From: Symsagittifera roscoffensis | Taxonomy: Eukaryota > Xenacoelomorpha > Acoela > Convolutidae | Direction: 5' to 3' | DNA length: 64,000 nucleotides | Assembly: GCF_963678635.1 (NCBI RefSeq) | Contig: NC_087062.1 | Coordinates: 58,172,129-58,236,128, forward strand | Shown: piece after piece, positions 32,498 through 44,476 of the stretch | Position numbering within the stretch: the stretch's first letter is position 1 | Layout: each line of letters opens with the position of its first letter | Translations under genes and position numbers: made by a program | Notes under the pieces: model-generated | What the model was told of the DNA's origin: nothing | Databases searched by the model: none | The model's input: only the letters and a program-made list of their open reading frames with translations

Positions 32498-33102
32498 TTC
32501 TGTCAGATCACAAAGCAGTTTCTATGGTAATTGAGAGATCGAAACCATCTGGCCGCAAACTTGAGAGAGGACTCAGCTATTGTAAAGCTGAATTTGATGG
32601 TATCTAGATAGACATGATAGAGCAGCCTTTTAAGGGAATCTGCTGGTCAAATCCGAGCAAACTGTTGCATGAATAGGATTCATGGCTTCCACCAATTCTC
32701 GAAAGGAGAGTTCTTACACGAACCAGTCATAGAACACGCTACTTGTTCGCTTGCAAGCTTTACTCGGAAAACTTCTGTTTCTTTGGGTTTCAATTTGCGT
32801 TCTAACAATTCAAGCTTTTTCAATTTGCGTGAAGTTTCGCTGGACATCCACGGTTTGAATTTCGTTCTATGACTGGTTCGTGTAAGAACTCTCCTTTCGA
32901 GAATTGGTGGAAGCCATGAATCCTATTCATGCAACAGTTTGCACGGATTTGACCAGGAGATTCCCTTAAAAGGCTGCTCTATCATGTCTATCTAGATACA
33001 ATCAAAGTCAGCTTTACAATAGCTAAGTCCTCTCTCAAGTTTGCGGCCAGATGGTTTCGATCCCTCAATTACCATAGAAACTGCTTTGTGATCTGACATG
33101 AG
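32498..33102. repeat. Large inverted repeat, arms about 235 bp
   Basis: The left arm (about 32,498-32,735) and right arm (about 32,867-33,102) are reverse complements with few mismatches, separated by about 130 bp. The left arm is the continuation of the third copy of the repeated block, so the right arm is an inverted fourth copy. The transcript would fold into a long hairpin. Confidence 0.8.
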
Positions 33103-33265
33103 TCTATTTGCTGATGAGGTAAAAGCTCGATCGAACTGGTAGTCGTTTTCAACTTTCAAGGTCGTTTTCAATTTTCAACTGATGAGTACAGGCAAATTAT
33201 CTGCCGCCATTGGCTGCCTTTCAGACAAGAAAACAAAAGGAGTACTTCCCTAAAGCGAAGTAACT

Positions 33266-35281
33266 TTAACTTTGTCCGACATAGGTGGGAGTGCATCCAC
33301 TACATGACAGTTTATAAACCACTCTTGACTTGAGGTCATTAGAAAATGCTGACTTCAGTGATGATAAACATGATTCTAGTTTTCTTCTGGTGAAAACCAC
33401 TTGAACGTTAGTTAATTTTCTTAACCTGTTCGCAAAATATTGGCTCTGGTTACCTCTATATTGCACCATCAGCATTGGGGGCTTCACATCCTTTGGTGAT
33501 TGAACTGACAAACACCTCTCACTATCCAGGGGCTTGCCCTTACCCTCGATGATCTTGCGCAAGGCGTCTGAAGCCACCTTTGCGGACCAATTTTCAGGGT
33601 ACTGATTTGTCAGCCATTGCGCACTATTAGTTTCCATAGCATTATCAAATTGCTCCCAGCTAGATGTACTCCTAAAAACCCTGTGTACAGTGCCTTGGAT
33701 AACACTACGCTTATACTGAGTTGGGGCGCAGCTTCTATAGTTCAGTTTAGTCCCTGTATCTGTTGGTTTTTAATACCAACTGCAAGTTACACGCCTACCC
33801 TGCGATACGTTTATGTTCAAATCCAGGAACGGCAAATTCCCATCCGAATTAGTTTTCTCTAGAGTGAACTGCAAATTTGGATGAAGAGAATTGGCGGCAT
33901 CAAGAAGACAACTCGGCTCCCCTCTGACTGTTCTAACAACTGTCATCCACATACCTGAGGAACAATTTCACCTGGGGAGTATCCTTCTCCTTGTTCTTAG
34001 CTCGGCAGCAGCTCTCACAGTACCAGACTATCTCGGTTATTGATGCGTATACGTCATCGGATATTTTTCATCATTTTAGATGATACCAGTTTCGGCAACT
34101 CTCGCATTCAACGCCCTTTGATCTATATTTGACTTTCCTGCTGCAACATGGGCACAAGCCGTTTTTGTCATTAATTTGCTGTACCTCTGTTCCCACCGGT
34201 ATTTCTTGTCTTAGAACAAACTCGTACTCTTTCAGCCACATGTTTGCCAGAATTACAGCGAGGGACGCGCCCATTGCTAAACCATCAACTTGTACATACC
34301 ATGAATCATTACACTAGAAATATACTTTGCTGACCGCCATATTCAAAAGCCTTTTCATGGTTGCTCTTTGAATTTCAGGAGGAGACTCCTGGCTGTACAG
34401 CTTCTATTGCAATCTATTTCAATTGCCTCCTTCAGCGGAACGTTGGTGTACAAACTTTTCATATCAAGAGATATTATGGTTTCATCCGGATCTAGAGCAA
34501 GGTTTTCAATTGTTTCTCTAGCCTCTTTAGTATTGGTTTCCATATTTGCTCCATCGATGTTGTCAAAGAACTTTGGAAACATTTTGTTAAGATTCTCATA
34601 CGAGCTGCCTGGAAGTGATAGTACTGGTGGTAGGGGTGTCTCATACTTGTGTACCTTAGCTAAACTGTACAAACGGGCGGGTTGCCCCCCCTGTTGACCT
34701 CATCTTAGAATATAACTGATCAATTATCTCGTCTCTTTTGTTCATGGCTGGTAATTCTTTGTTAAGTTCCTTCTCAATTTTCAGTATAACCTCATCAGTG
34801 GTTGTATCTTTTTTCACAAACTGAGCAGATTGCAACAAGGATTCCAGCTTTGATTCATACGTTTGTTTCCTCATTAAGCAAAAACCAACCCCCTTATCAA
34901 AAGCACAGCCAGTAACCCATTATCTTTGAGATATTTCCTCGTTTTTTCAACGGCTTTGTCTCTTGGGGTTTGCCTTACGTTTTTTGCATATGCCTTTGCC
35001 GCGGCTTCTTTTTTACATAAAGTTTCACCAGATGTTTTTTGATTTTTCAATTGTGAGAAGAAAAGGTCGATATCCGCCAAAAAGTGTGTTTCGTTAAATT
35101 TTTTCTCTAATGGGATGCTTCGGGCCCATTGATAGCACTTCATATACCCATCCAGGCAGTTCAATGTTATCAAGTAAAAATAGTAAAAATAGTAATCAAG
35201 AAGTGAGTTATAGCAGCACAGCAAAACTTTGCTGTACCATTCGTGCAGATTTACGATCTTTTTTTTTGTCTTTTTTATCAT
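33266..35281 (-). pseudogene. Penelope-like element with PHD finger in the RT, copy 1
   Basis: Minus-strand remnant of a Penelope-like retroelement. The N-terminal part is at 34,874-35,281, then 34,656-34,874. RT motifs follow: RLYSLAKVHK and TIISLDMKSLYTNVPLKEAI with a catalytic Asp, WYVQVDGLAMGASLAVILANMW, FLRYVDD, then NLQFTLE...LPFLDLNI. Between ANMWLKEYE and RYVDD lies a PHD-type zinc finger (CPCC, CESC, H, WYCESC). The C-terminus reaches the start of the GIY-YIG endonuclease (YKLSCSGC, TYVGQS) and stops. Breaks seen: a shift near 34,905, one in a G7 run near 34,692, stops near the WYVQVDG motif and in the PHD finger, and a shift after YVDD. It cannot be active. Confidence 0.82.
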
Positions 35282-35315
35282 TTTTTAAAAAAATCTTTTT
35301 TCACTTTTTCAAATA

Positions 35316-35587
35316 GACTGCTCGTATCAGAGCGAAGCCCTGAAGGTTCCGACTGCCTTTTAAGGTTTATGGAGCCGCAATAACATTAAAAAACTGAATG
35401 AAATAAAAATTTTTTGACACAGGTAAAGTATTTTTTCAAATTTGAGCTCAGGACAACAATACCTTTCGAATGATATAAAAAAAATTCCGTCAAAAATGGC
35501 TAGTTAAAAAGTCGAAATTTGTCTGAAGAAAAAAAACCCACCCCGAGCACAATTATTTCGTTACTTTCGTATCGAAAGTCGGAACAA
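35316..35587 (-). mobile_element. Hairpin-ended MITE family, internally deleted copy
   Basis: Minus-strand copy of the abundant repeat family, running from the 5' end TTGTTCCGACTTTCG to the 3' end GAGCAGTC. About half the family length is missing in the middle. It keeps the 5' hairpin (ACTTTCG/CGAAAGT) and most of the 3' hairpin. It lies about 35 bp upstream of the Penelope-like N-terminal frame. Confidence 0.75.
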
Positions 35588-36838
35588 TAACCGACTTCGA
35601 TTTCACCAAACTTGAAAATTTGTCTGCTTATTTTTTTAATTGGTATATTTTAATTAATTCTCATGATCTGGATTTAATTGCTTTCTTTGAGATTTTTGAA
35701 AACTCAATTACTTTTGGCTCAACAGAACTGAAAAACTAATATTCCATTTTTGGGTCCCTCCATCATGAGGGACGCCACTTATTGAACTGAATAGGCGTTT
35801 GTTAGCTTACAGCATTTGTAGGTTGTGGAACAATTGTTAGTTTACCGCCTAAATTGTTCAATTAACCACCAAATTACGTTCATTTTGTTTCTTTTGCTCT
35901 TTTTTAAGTTAACTGTCTAGATCAGTCTCATTGTTAGGTGAAGAGTCATTCTAACCATAATTAGTTTGCATCAAATTAAAAAAGTGGTCGCGTTTGTACC
36001 AAAATTTTTCTGTTTGAACTCTGATTGGTCAATTTAAGCACAAATATATGGTTGAACTAACTGCATATTGTCCAAATAGCATAAAACCAAACAGCCTTAG
36101 GATCAAAATAGTGCAAGCTTGTCAACAGAGGGTAGGAATCTTTGCGCAAATTGGAGGCATGAGACTCTCACCGGCTACCTTAAACCGAGGTAGTCAGCTT
36201 AGTAGCTTTTGACTAATTGATTATTTTTTGGTACATAAGCAACCAATTTTTTATTTTGGTACAAACGGGACAGGTTTTGGTACTTTTGAAAACCCATCTT
36301 TATCATTCACCAATCTTTTTATGCTTCCTTGTCATTTCTTTCCTCCATTTGGTAGAGTTTGGAAATTTCGAGACCTTTTTACCGCTAGTTAAAGAAAGCA
36401 AAATTATTCGAAACAATCACGACCGTACCCAAAAACTCCAACAAACAAATATACACTATTTCTTAAACTGATTTAATGCTGATATTCTATTTTTTTTTTC
36501 ATCAAAATATTGTTAGTGTTATTGGCTTCTCTTTAAAATTTGTGGCATCATGCAACGTCATATCTAACTAACTGTCTGAACTTGTTTTAATGTAAGGATT
36601 TCTTCCCGATGTTTTCGATTTTTGAAGGCACACAATTGAAGATGCTTATTGAAATGCACCAACACTAAAACGAGGGCAAAACATGAATCAATTCTTTTCA
36701 CAAAAAGCTATAATTTTGCTCACAGTTTTATCAAAAACAACGGTCTGAAAACTTTAAGAAGGCATCCTGTTGCTGTTTTCATTTCACGAAGCAACTGACT
36801 TGGTTCAATTCGTTGATCAATTCAAACAGTTTTCAGAA
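35588..36838. other. Gene-poor spacer in duplication copy 1
   Basis: AT-rich sequence without a convincing gene. Plus-strand frames such as 36,217-36,471 are hydrophobic and lack splice or codon support. The same sequence is in copy 2 at 40,134-41,384. Confidence 0.4.
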
Positions 36839-36975
36839 CTGAGACTGGTAACGTTTCTCTTGCTCCTGTTGACCAATTTTTATGGCTGCAAATCAGTTCT
36901 GAATGGAACGGCACTGCAGAGCCGCGAAGGTCACGAGTACTTCGTGGTTATTTTCTTCATTCTGAGTACAGACGG
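36839..36975 (+). pseudogene. Signal-peptide exon, duplication copy 1 (start codon lost)
   Basis: Same exon as at 41,385-41,521, but the first codon is CTG instead of ATG. The rest is unchanged: a hydrophobic leader, a Cys, an NGT sequon and the splice-donor-like GGGTGAGT at the end. Either this copy cannot initiate here or the exon starts elsewhere. Confidence 0.35.
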
Positions 36976-37059
36976 GTGAGTAAATAATCATAAAATGCAA
37001 TAATCGAACAACACTTTTGGTCCGTAAGGTCCCTGAGGTCGCACAAATTATCCCGGGTC

Positions 37060-37935
37060 GAGGTACTAGTTTAATGTTTCGACTTTCTCGATCAAAAATC
37101 GGTATGTTTCGACCGTCTCGGCCAAATTTTGACTTGAATTTTTCAGCAAAATTTTGGTATGTTTCAGTTTTCTCGACTTTCTCGACCGACATTTAAAAAA
37201 AATTTGTTCGCTTGACCCCGCTTAGATATGTTTCGACTTTCTCGACCAAAAATGGGTGTGTTTCAACTGTCTCGACTTTCTCGACAAAATTTTTTTCGCT
37301 TTATTGTCGGCAGTGATTGCTCCAAAAAACTGCTCAAAAATCTTTTTAGGTCACTCAGTGAAAACACATCTGGTGTGAAATTTGACTTCAATTTTTGGAC
37401 CTAAAACTTTAAAAAAAAAATGATTTAGCATTTTGATTTAGACCTTTAAGTTTTTTTGACTTGGCATTTTATTGTTTGCAATATCAATTAAATAGCTCCG
37501 ATTGTGAGACAGTTTTTTGCGCCTTTATAGAGTTTTTCCTTTTTTCCTCAAAATTTCTTTGGTACAGTCGACTTGTGAAAAAAGTACCAAAAATTGAAAA
37601 CTTCAAAAAAATCAGCTCGACCTATGTTTCGATTGTGCTCGATCTGTGTTTCGACTTGGCTCGACCAAAATCAGGTATGCTTTGACTGTGCTCGACTTAT
37701 GCTTCGACCGTGCTCGACCTTCGTTGCAATTTTCTTGACCAAAATCGACGTATGTTTCGACTTTCTTGATCGAAACTGGGTGTGTTTCGACTGTGCTCCA
37801 CTTATGTTTTGACTGTGCTCGACCTATGTTTAGAAATTCTCGACCTATGTTTTGACGGTGCTTAACCTATGTTTTGACTTTCTCGACCTATGTGTCGAAT
37901 TTGCTCGACTTATCTTTCGACTTTATCTACTTTCT
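37060..37935. repeat. Degenerate TTTCGAC/CTCGACC-rich array, copy 1
   Basis: Loosely repeated motifs of the form TATGTTTCGACT..TGCTCGACC with a spacing of about 25-45 bp, interrupted by unique sequence at 37,310-37,600. It recurs at 41,606-42,485 through the duplication, and a weaker tract lies at about 42,935-43,140. It looks like an eroded minisatellite. Confidence 0.6.
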
Positions 37936-38028
37936 CGACTATCAAATAACATGAATAAATTGACAAATTTTATAAAAGAATGTTTTTCAGTTGATTTTTT
38001 AGTGGTGATGCTCGATTTGAATATAAAC

Positions 38029-39827
38029 TTCACATCCTTTGGTGATTGAACTGACAAACACCTCTCACTATCCAGGGGCTTGCCCTTACCCTCGATGATC
38101 TTGCGCAAGGCGTCTGAAGCCACCTTTGCGGACCAATTTTCAGGGTACTGATTTGTCAGCCATTGCGCACTATTAGTTTCCATAGCATTATCAAATTGCT
38201 CCCAGCTAGATGTACTCCTAAAAACCCTGTGTACAGTGCCTTGGATAACACTACGCTTATACTGAGTTGGGGCGCAGCTTCTATAGTTCAGTTTAGTCCC
38301 TGTATCTGTTGGTTTTTAATACCAACTGCAAGTTACACGCCTACCCTGCGATACGTTTATGTTCAAATCCAGGAACGGCAAATTCCCATCCGAATTAGTT
38401 TTCTCTAGAGTGAACTGCAAATTTGGATGAAGAGAATTGACGGCATCAAGAAGACAACTCGGCTCCCCTCTGACTGTTCTAACAACTGTCATCCACATAC
38501 CTGAGGAACAATTTCACCTGGGGAGTATCCTTCTCCTTGTTCTTAGCTCGGCAGCAGCTCTCACAGTACCAGACTATCTCGGTTATTGATGCGTATACGT
38601 CATCGGATATTTTTCATCATTTTAGATGATACCAGTTTCGGCAACTCTCGCATTCAACGCCCTTTGATCTATATTTGACTTTCCTGCTGCAACATGGGCA
38701 CAAGCCGTTTTTGTCATTAATTTGCTGTACCTCTGTTCCCACCGGTATTTCTTGTCTTAGAACAAACTCGTACTCTTTCAGCCACATGTTTGCCAGAATT
38801 ACAGCGAGGGACGCGCCCATTGCTAAACCATCAACTTGTACATACCATGAATCATTACACTAGAAATATACTTTGCTGACCGCCATATTCAAAAGCCTTT
38901 TCATGGTTGCTCTTTGAATTTCAGGGGGAGACTCCTGGCTGTACAGCTTCTATTGCAATCTATTTCAATTGCCTCCTTCAGCGGAACGTTGGTGTACAAA
39001 CTTTTCATATCAAGAGATATTATGGTTTCATCCGGATCTAGAGCAAGGTTTTCAATTGTTTCTCTAGCCTCTTTAGTATTGGTTTCCATATTTGCTCCAT
39101 CGATGTTGTCAAAGAACTTTGGAAACATTTTGTTAAGATTCTCATACGAGCTGCCTGGAAGTGATAGTACTGGTGGTAGGGGTGTCTCATACTTGTGTAC
39201 CTTAGCTAAACTGTACAAACGGGCGGGTTGCCCCCCCTGTTGACCTCATCTTAGAATATAACTGATCAATTATCTCGTCTCTTTTGTTCATGGCTAGTAA
39301 TTCTTTGTTAAGTTCCTTCTCAATTTTCAGTATAACCTCATCAGTGGTTGTATCTTTTTTCACAAACTGAGCAGATTGCAACAAGGATTCCAGCTTTGAT
39401 TCATACGTTTGTTTCCTCATTAAGCAAAAACCAACCCCCTTATCAAAAGCACAGCCAGTAACCCATTATCTTTGAGATATTTCCTCGTTTTTTCAACGGC
39501 TTTGTCTCTTGGGGTTTGCCTTACGTTTTTTGCATATGCCTTTGCCGCGGCTTCTTTTTCACATAAAGTTTCACCAGATGTTTTTTGATTTTTCAATTGT
39601 GAGAAGAAAAGGTCGATATCCGCCAAAAAGTGTGTTTCGTTAAATTTTTTCTCTAATGGGATGCTTCGGGCCCATTGATAGCACTTCATATACCCATCCA
39701 GGCAGTTCAATGTTATCAAGTAAAAATAGTAAAAATAGTAATCAAGAAGTGAGTTATAGCAGCACAGCAAAACTTTGCTGTACCATTCGTGCAGATTTAC
39801 GATCTTTTTTTTTGTCTTTTTTATCAT
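38029..39827 (-). pseudogene. Penelope-like element, duplication copy 2
   Basis: Second copy of the Penelope-like remnant with the same RT motifs, PHD insert, frameshifts and stops as copy 1. Its C-terminus is cut at the duplication boundary: the frame passes from SVQSPKDVK into unrelated sequence, so the region before GIY-YIG and the GIY-YIG start are missing. The shared lesions show the element was dead before the duplication. Confidence 0.82.
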
Positions 39828-39861
39828 TTTTTAAAAAAATCTTTTTTCACTTTTTCAACAA

Positions 39862-40133
39862 GACTGCTCGTATCAGAGCGAAGCCCTGAAGGTTCCGACT
39901 GCCTTTTAAGGTTTATGGAGCCGCAATAACATTAAAAAACTGAATGAAATAAAAATTTTTTGACACAGGTAAAGTATTTTTTCAAATTTGAGCTCAGGAC
40001 AACAATACCTTTCGAATGATATAAAAAAAATTCCGTCAAAAATGGCTAGTTAAAAAGTCGAAATTTGTCTGAAGAAAAAAAACCCACCCCGAGCACAATT
40101 ATTCCGTTACTTTCGTATCGAAAGTCGGAACAA
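39862..40133 (-). mobile_element. Hairpin-ended MITE family, duplicate of 35,316-35,587
   Basis: Identical in structure to the copy at 35,316, with a few base differences (for example the 3' flank reads AACAAGAC instead of AATAGAC). It is present through the segmental duplication and is not an independent insertion. Confidence 0.75.
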
Positions 40134-41384
40134 TAACCGACTTCGATTTCACCAAACTTGAAAATTTGTCTGCTTATTTTTTTAATTGGTATATTTTAAT
40201 TAATTCTCATGATCTGGATTTAATTGCTTTCTTTGAGATTTTTGAAAACTCAATTACTTTTGGCTCAACAGAACTGAAAAACTAATATTCCATTTTTGGG
40301 TCCCTCCATCATGAGGGACGCCACTTATTGAACTGAATAGGCGTTTGTTAGCTTACAGCATTTGTAGGTTGTGGAACAATTGTTAGTTTACCGCCTAAAT
40401 TGTTCAATTAACCACCAAATTACGTTCATTTTGTTTCTTTTGCTCTTTTTTAAGTTAACTGTCTAGATCAGTCTCATTGTTAGGTGAAGAGTCATTCTAA
40501 CCATAATTAGTTTGCATCAAATTAAAAAATTGGTCGCGTTTGTACCAAAATTTTTCTGTTTGAACTCTGATTGGTCAATTTAAGCACAAATATATGGTTG
40601 AACTAACTGCATATTGTCCAAATAGCATAAAACCAAACAGCCTTAGGATCAAAATAGTGCAAGCTTGTCAACAGAGGGTAGGAATCTTTGCGCAAATTGG
40701 AGGCATGAGACTCTCACCGGCTACCTTAAACCGAGGTAGTCAGCTTAGTAGCTTTTGACTAATTGATTTTTTTTTGGTACATAAGCAACCAATTTTTTAT
40801 TTTGGTACAAACGGGACAGGTTTTGGTACTTTTGAAAACCCATCTTTATCATTCACCAATCTTTTTATGCTTCCTTGTCATTTCTTTCCTCCATTTGGTA
40901 GAGTTTGGAAATTTCGAGACCTTTTTACCGCTAGTTAAAGAAAGCAAAATTATTCGAAACAATCACGACCGTACCCAAAAACTCCAACAAACAAATATAC
41001 ACTATTTCTTAAACTGATTTAATGCTGATATTCTATTTTTTTTTTCATCAAAATATTGTTAGTGTTATTGGCTTCTCTTTAAAATTTGTGGCATCATGCA
41101 ACGTCATATCTAACTAACTGTCTGAACTTGTTTTAATGTAAGGATTTCTTCCCGATGTTTTCGATTTTTGAAGGCACACAATTGAAGATGCTTATTGAAA
41201 TGCACCAACACTAAAACGAGGGCAAAACATGGATCAATTCTTTTCACAAAAAGCTATAATTTTGCTCACAGTTTTATCAAAAACAACGGTCTGAAAACTT
41301 TAAGAAGGCATCCTGTTGCTGTTTTCATTTCACGAAGCAACTGACTTGGTTCAATTCGTTGATCAATTCAAACAGTTTTCAGAA

Positions 41385-41521
41385 ATGAGACTGGTAACGT
41401 TTCTCTTGCTCCTGTTGACCAATTTTTATGGCTGCAAATCAGTTCTGAATGGAACGGCACTGCAGAGCCGCGAAGGTCACGAGTACTTCGTGGTTATTTT
41501 CTTCATTCTGAGTACAGACGG
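41385..41521 (+). CDS. First coding exon with signal peptide, possible secreted or membrane protein
   Basis: ATG opens MRLVTFLLLLLTNFYGC, a classical signal peptide with a basic residue, a Leu-rich core and a small-residue end. It is followed by KSVLNGTALQSREGHEYF and VVIFFILSTDG, with an N-glycosylation sequon (NGT). The open frame then meets GG|GTGAGTAA, a strong 5' splice site; it would run only to TGA without splicing. TTTTCAG lies directly upstream of the ATG, so the ATG may sit at the start of a second exon after a 5' untranslated exon. The end (SREGHEYFVVIFF) is vaguely like the start of IgGFc-binding-type domains, but that is too short to assign. I could not find the next exon. Confidence 0.4.
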
Positions 41522-42574
41522 GTGAGTAAATAATCATAAAATGCAATAATCGAACAACACTTTTGGTCCGTAAGGTCCCTGAGGTCGCACAAATTATCCC
41601 GGGTCGAGGTACTAGTTTAATGTTTCGACTTTCTCGATCAAAAATCGGTATGTTTCGACCGTCTCGGCCAAATTTTGACTTGACTTTTTCAGCAAAATTT
41701 TGATATGTTTCAGTTTTCTCGACTTTCTCGACCGACATTTAAAAAAAATTTGTTCGCTTTACCCCGCTTAGATATGTTTCGACTTTCTCGACCAAAAATG
41801 GGTGTGTTTCAACTGTCTCGACTTTCTCGACAAAATTTTTTTCGCTTTATTGTCGGCAGTGATTGCTCCAAAAAACTGCTCAAAAATCTTTTTAGGTCAC
41901 TCAGTGAAAACACATCTGGTGTGAAATTTGACTTCGATTTTTGGACCTAAAACTTTTAAAAAAAAATGATTTAGCATTTTGATTTAGACCTTTAAGTTTT
42001 TTTGACTTGGCATTTTATTGTTTGCAATATCAATTAAATAGCTCCGATTGTGAGACAGTTTTTTGCGCCTTTATAGAGTTTTTCCTTTTTTCCTCAAAAT
42101 TTCTTTGGTACAGTCGACTTGTGAAAAAAGTACCAAAAATTGAAAACTTCAAAAAAATCAGCTCGACCTATGTTTCGATTGTGCTCGATCTGTGTTTCGA
42201 CTTGGCTCGACCAAAATCAGGTATGCTTTGACTGTGCTCGACTTATGCTTCGACCGTGCTCGACCTTCGTTGCAATTTTCTTGACCAAAATCGACGTATG
42301 TTTCGACTTTCTTGATCGAAACTGGGTGTGTTTCGACTGTGCTCCACTTATGTTTTGACTGTGCTCGACCTATGTTTAGAAATTCTCGACCTATGTTTTG
42401 ACGGTGCTTAACCTATGTTTTGACTTTCTCGACCTATGTGTCGAATTTGCTCGACTTATCTTTCGACTTTATCTACTTTCTCGACTATCAAATAACATGA
42501 ATAAATTGACAAATTTTATAAAAGAATGTTTTTCAGTTGATTTTTTAGTGGTGATGCTCGATTTGAATATAAAC

Positions 42575-43747
42575 TTACGAACGCGTAAAAAGCAAAAATC
42601 CTCGATCGAGAACTAAATTGTTTCAAGTTGAATCTTCAAGTTTTGTTTTTATTTTCTTTACCAACATGGGCTGAAACTGTTGATATGAGAGCTGATACTT
42701 GAGGAGTTTTTGGATAAATTTACTTTCTCTTGCGGCAGTAATCTTTAGGTTTCCAACACTTAAAGGGTTTCCTCTAAAATTTCTAGTTTTGCGGTGAGCG
42801 AATCTCCTCAATCGGTTCTAGCGAATTGCACCTTTCTGGCGCAGGTCTTCTCCGACCAAGTTTTCTCGCTCAAGTTCCAATTTACATTTAATTTAAATCA
42901 TCAAAAATAAGTTAAAATTCTGAAAAAAAGGTTGTTCTCGACGTATGTTTGACTGTGCTCGACCTATATTTTAATTTTTTTTGGGCAAAGTCAGGTATGC
43001 TTCGACTGTGTTTGACCTATGATTCAATTTGTTTTACCTATTTTTCGAATTTTTTTACCAAAGCAGGGTACAATTTGACTTTGTGTTCGACTTGTAAAAC
43101 TACACCTTCTCGATTTTCAAAGTCGAAACTCAAGTCGAGCACTTCAACCCAGTATACATTTAACGACATAGCTCAAAACAAATGATCAACTTTCTAAATT
43201 GTGTATTTTTATGATCACTATTATGATCTTAGAAGAAAAAAACAAATAAATCAGTCTTTTTTTTTGCAGTTTTTTATCAGAAAAATTTTATGTTCCTAAT
43301 GAAAAATTTGCAATACATTATACAAGACGTCATGAGAAAGTCAAATGTATTTCTGAAAAAATAATTAAAGTTTCGTAGAAAATAGATTATACAAGACGTC
43401 ATGAGAAAGTCAAATGTATTTCTGAAAAAATAATTAAAGTTTCGTAGAAAAATTAAAGTCTATTAGAAACTACTTTAGTTTTCTCAATTTTAGTTATATT
43501 TTCCGACGCTATGAACAATCAATATTGAGCTTGAGGGTAGCTTTTATCCTTTTCTCGTTGTCTGTGTAAAAATTTTACTGCGTTTCGAAGGAACTAGTGT
43601 TCAAAAAGGACATTGAAAGCAAGCATTTTAGGCAGTAGTGTCGTTTTTTTCATAAACTAGTACGCAAAACTAAACGACGCAAGTTAATGTTATTATTCTC
43701 TAAAGGCCTAAATTGAAGGATCTTTTTGGACAATGTTTTATTTGCAA
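42575..43747. other. AT-rich spacer with short tandem duplication
   Basis: No gene seen. Contains the third TTTCGAC-rich tract (about 42,935-43,140) and a perfect or near-perfect two-copy tandem repeat with period 69 (about 43,318-43,450, units containing ACAAGACGTCATGAGAAAG). Confidence 0.5.
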
Positions 43748-43912
43748 AACTGCTCGTATATGAGCAAAGCCCCGGATATTCCGACTGCATTTTAAAGTCT
43801 ATAAGGTAGCGTTGGATAAAATGGATAAAAATAATGAAAAAATGCATAAAAGTGCATAAAACTTTCAAAGAAAAGAAAAAATTTCAAAGTTACCCCACAC
43901 GCTACATACACC
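43748..43912 (-). mobile_element. Hairpin-ended MITE family, diverged fragment
   Basis: Reads CTGCTCGTAT...CCGACTGC and then loses similarity until CCCCACACGC, so it is an old 3'-end fragment in minus orientation. The 3' hairpin stem is decayed. Confidence 0.5.
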
Positions 43913-44245
43913 AGCGGACAAAATTAAGCACAAATTCAGTATTTTACACTCTATAATGCCTGTTTCGAAGTTCTAATTTAGACAATATTTTCTTTAAATT
44001 TTAGTTAATTTTTTGTATAGACCGCGAGCAAATGATTAGAGCTACCCTCTATGAGTTTATCTATATTTAGTTTCAATGACAAATGTAAACCTGCTCTGAA
44101 AATGCCAGGTTTCCTCATCTGGACTATTTTTTACTTCGCGTAAAAAAGTAAGAAGCGTCCAAGTTCAGTAAAGTTTATTCGAGAAAAAGTTCACACTGTG
44201 CAAATGCAAATTTAATGCAGATGAGAAAAACTGGTCTTTTCAGAC

Positions 44246-44476
44246 ATGGATTACATTGGTGAATCATTGAAGCCATTTATTGATACATTCGTGGACAAAA
44301 GTCTCTCCACTCTTTTTGACATTGAAAAAACAATAAAAAAAATTGTTGATTTCTCAATAGCAACAAAATATAGAACGAATACTTTTTGCACAGTGTTCAA
44401 GCATCTATCGAGCGTCCTTTTGCAGCCAACACAAGTTTCATTGGTTTTTGCAATGATCTGCAACGATTTTGCTTGA
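44246..44476 (+). CDS. Unassigned 76-codon open frame
   Basis: ATG 2 bases after CTTTTCAG, a good 3' splice site, then 76 codons to TGA. The protein is of mixed composition (MDYIGESLKPFIDTFVDKSL and onward) with two Cys near the end and no recognised motif. The opposite strand is open over the same span, which lowers confidence. Confidence 0.25.
   Translation: MDYIGESLKPFIDTFVDKSLSTLFDIEKTIKKIVDFSIATKYRTNTFCTVFKHLSSVLLQPTQVSLVFAMICNDFA

Larger units (their letters stand above)
33483..42574. repeat. 4,546-bp tandem segmental duplication
   Basis: Copy 1 is about 33,483-38,028 and copy 2 about 38,029-42,574, with constant offset 4,546. I noticed about 15-20 differences, so divergence is well under 1%. 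Both copies share the same disabling lesions of the Penelope-like element, the embedded MITE and the signal-peptide exon. At the junction, AATATAAACTT meets CTTCACATCC with 3 bp in common (CTT), which suggests microhomology-mediated duplication. Confidence 0.9.

Noticed and set aside
43650..43868. 72-codon minus-strand frame
   Set aside because: Overlaps a decayed MITE fragment, is AT-rich, and has no motif or splice support.
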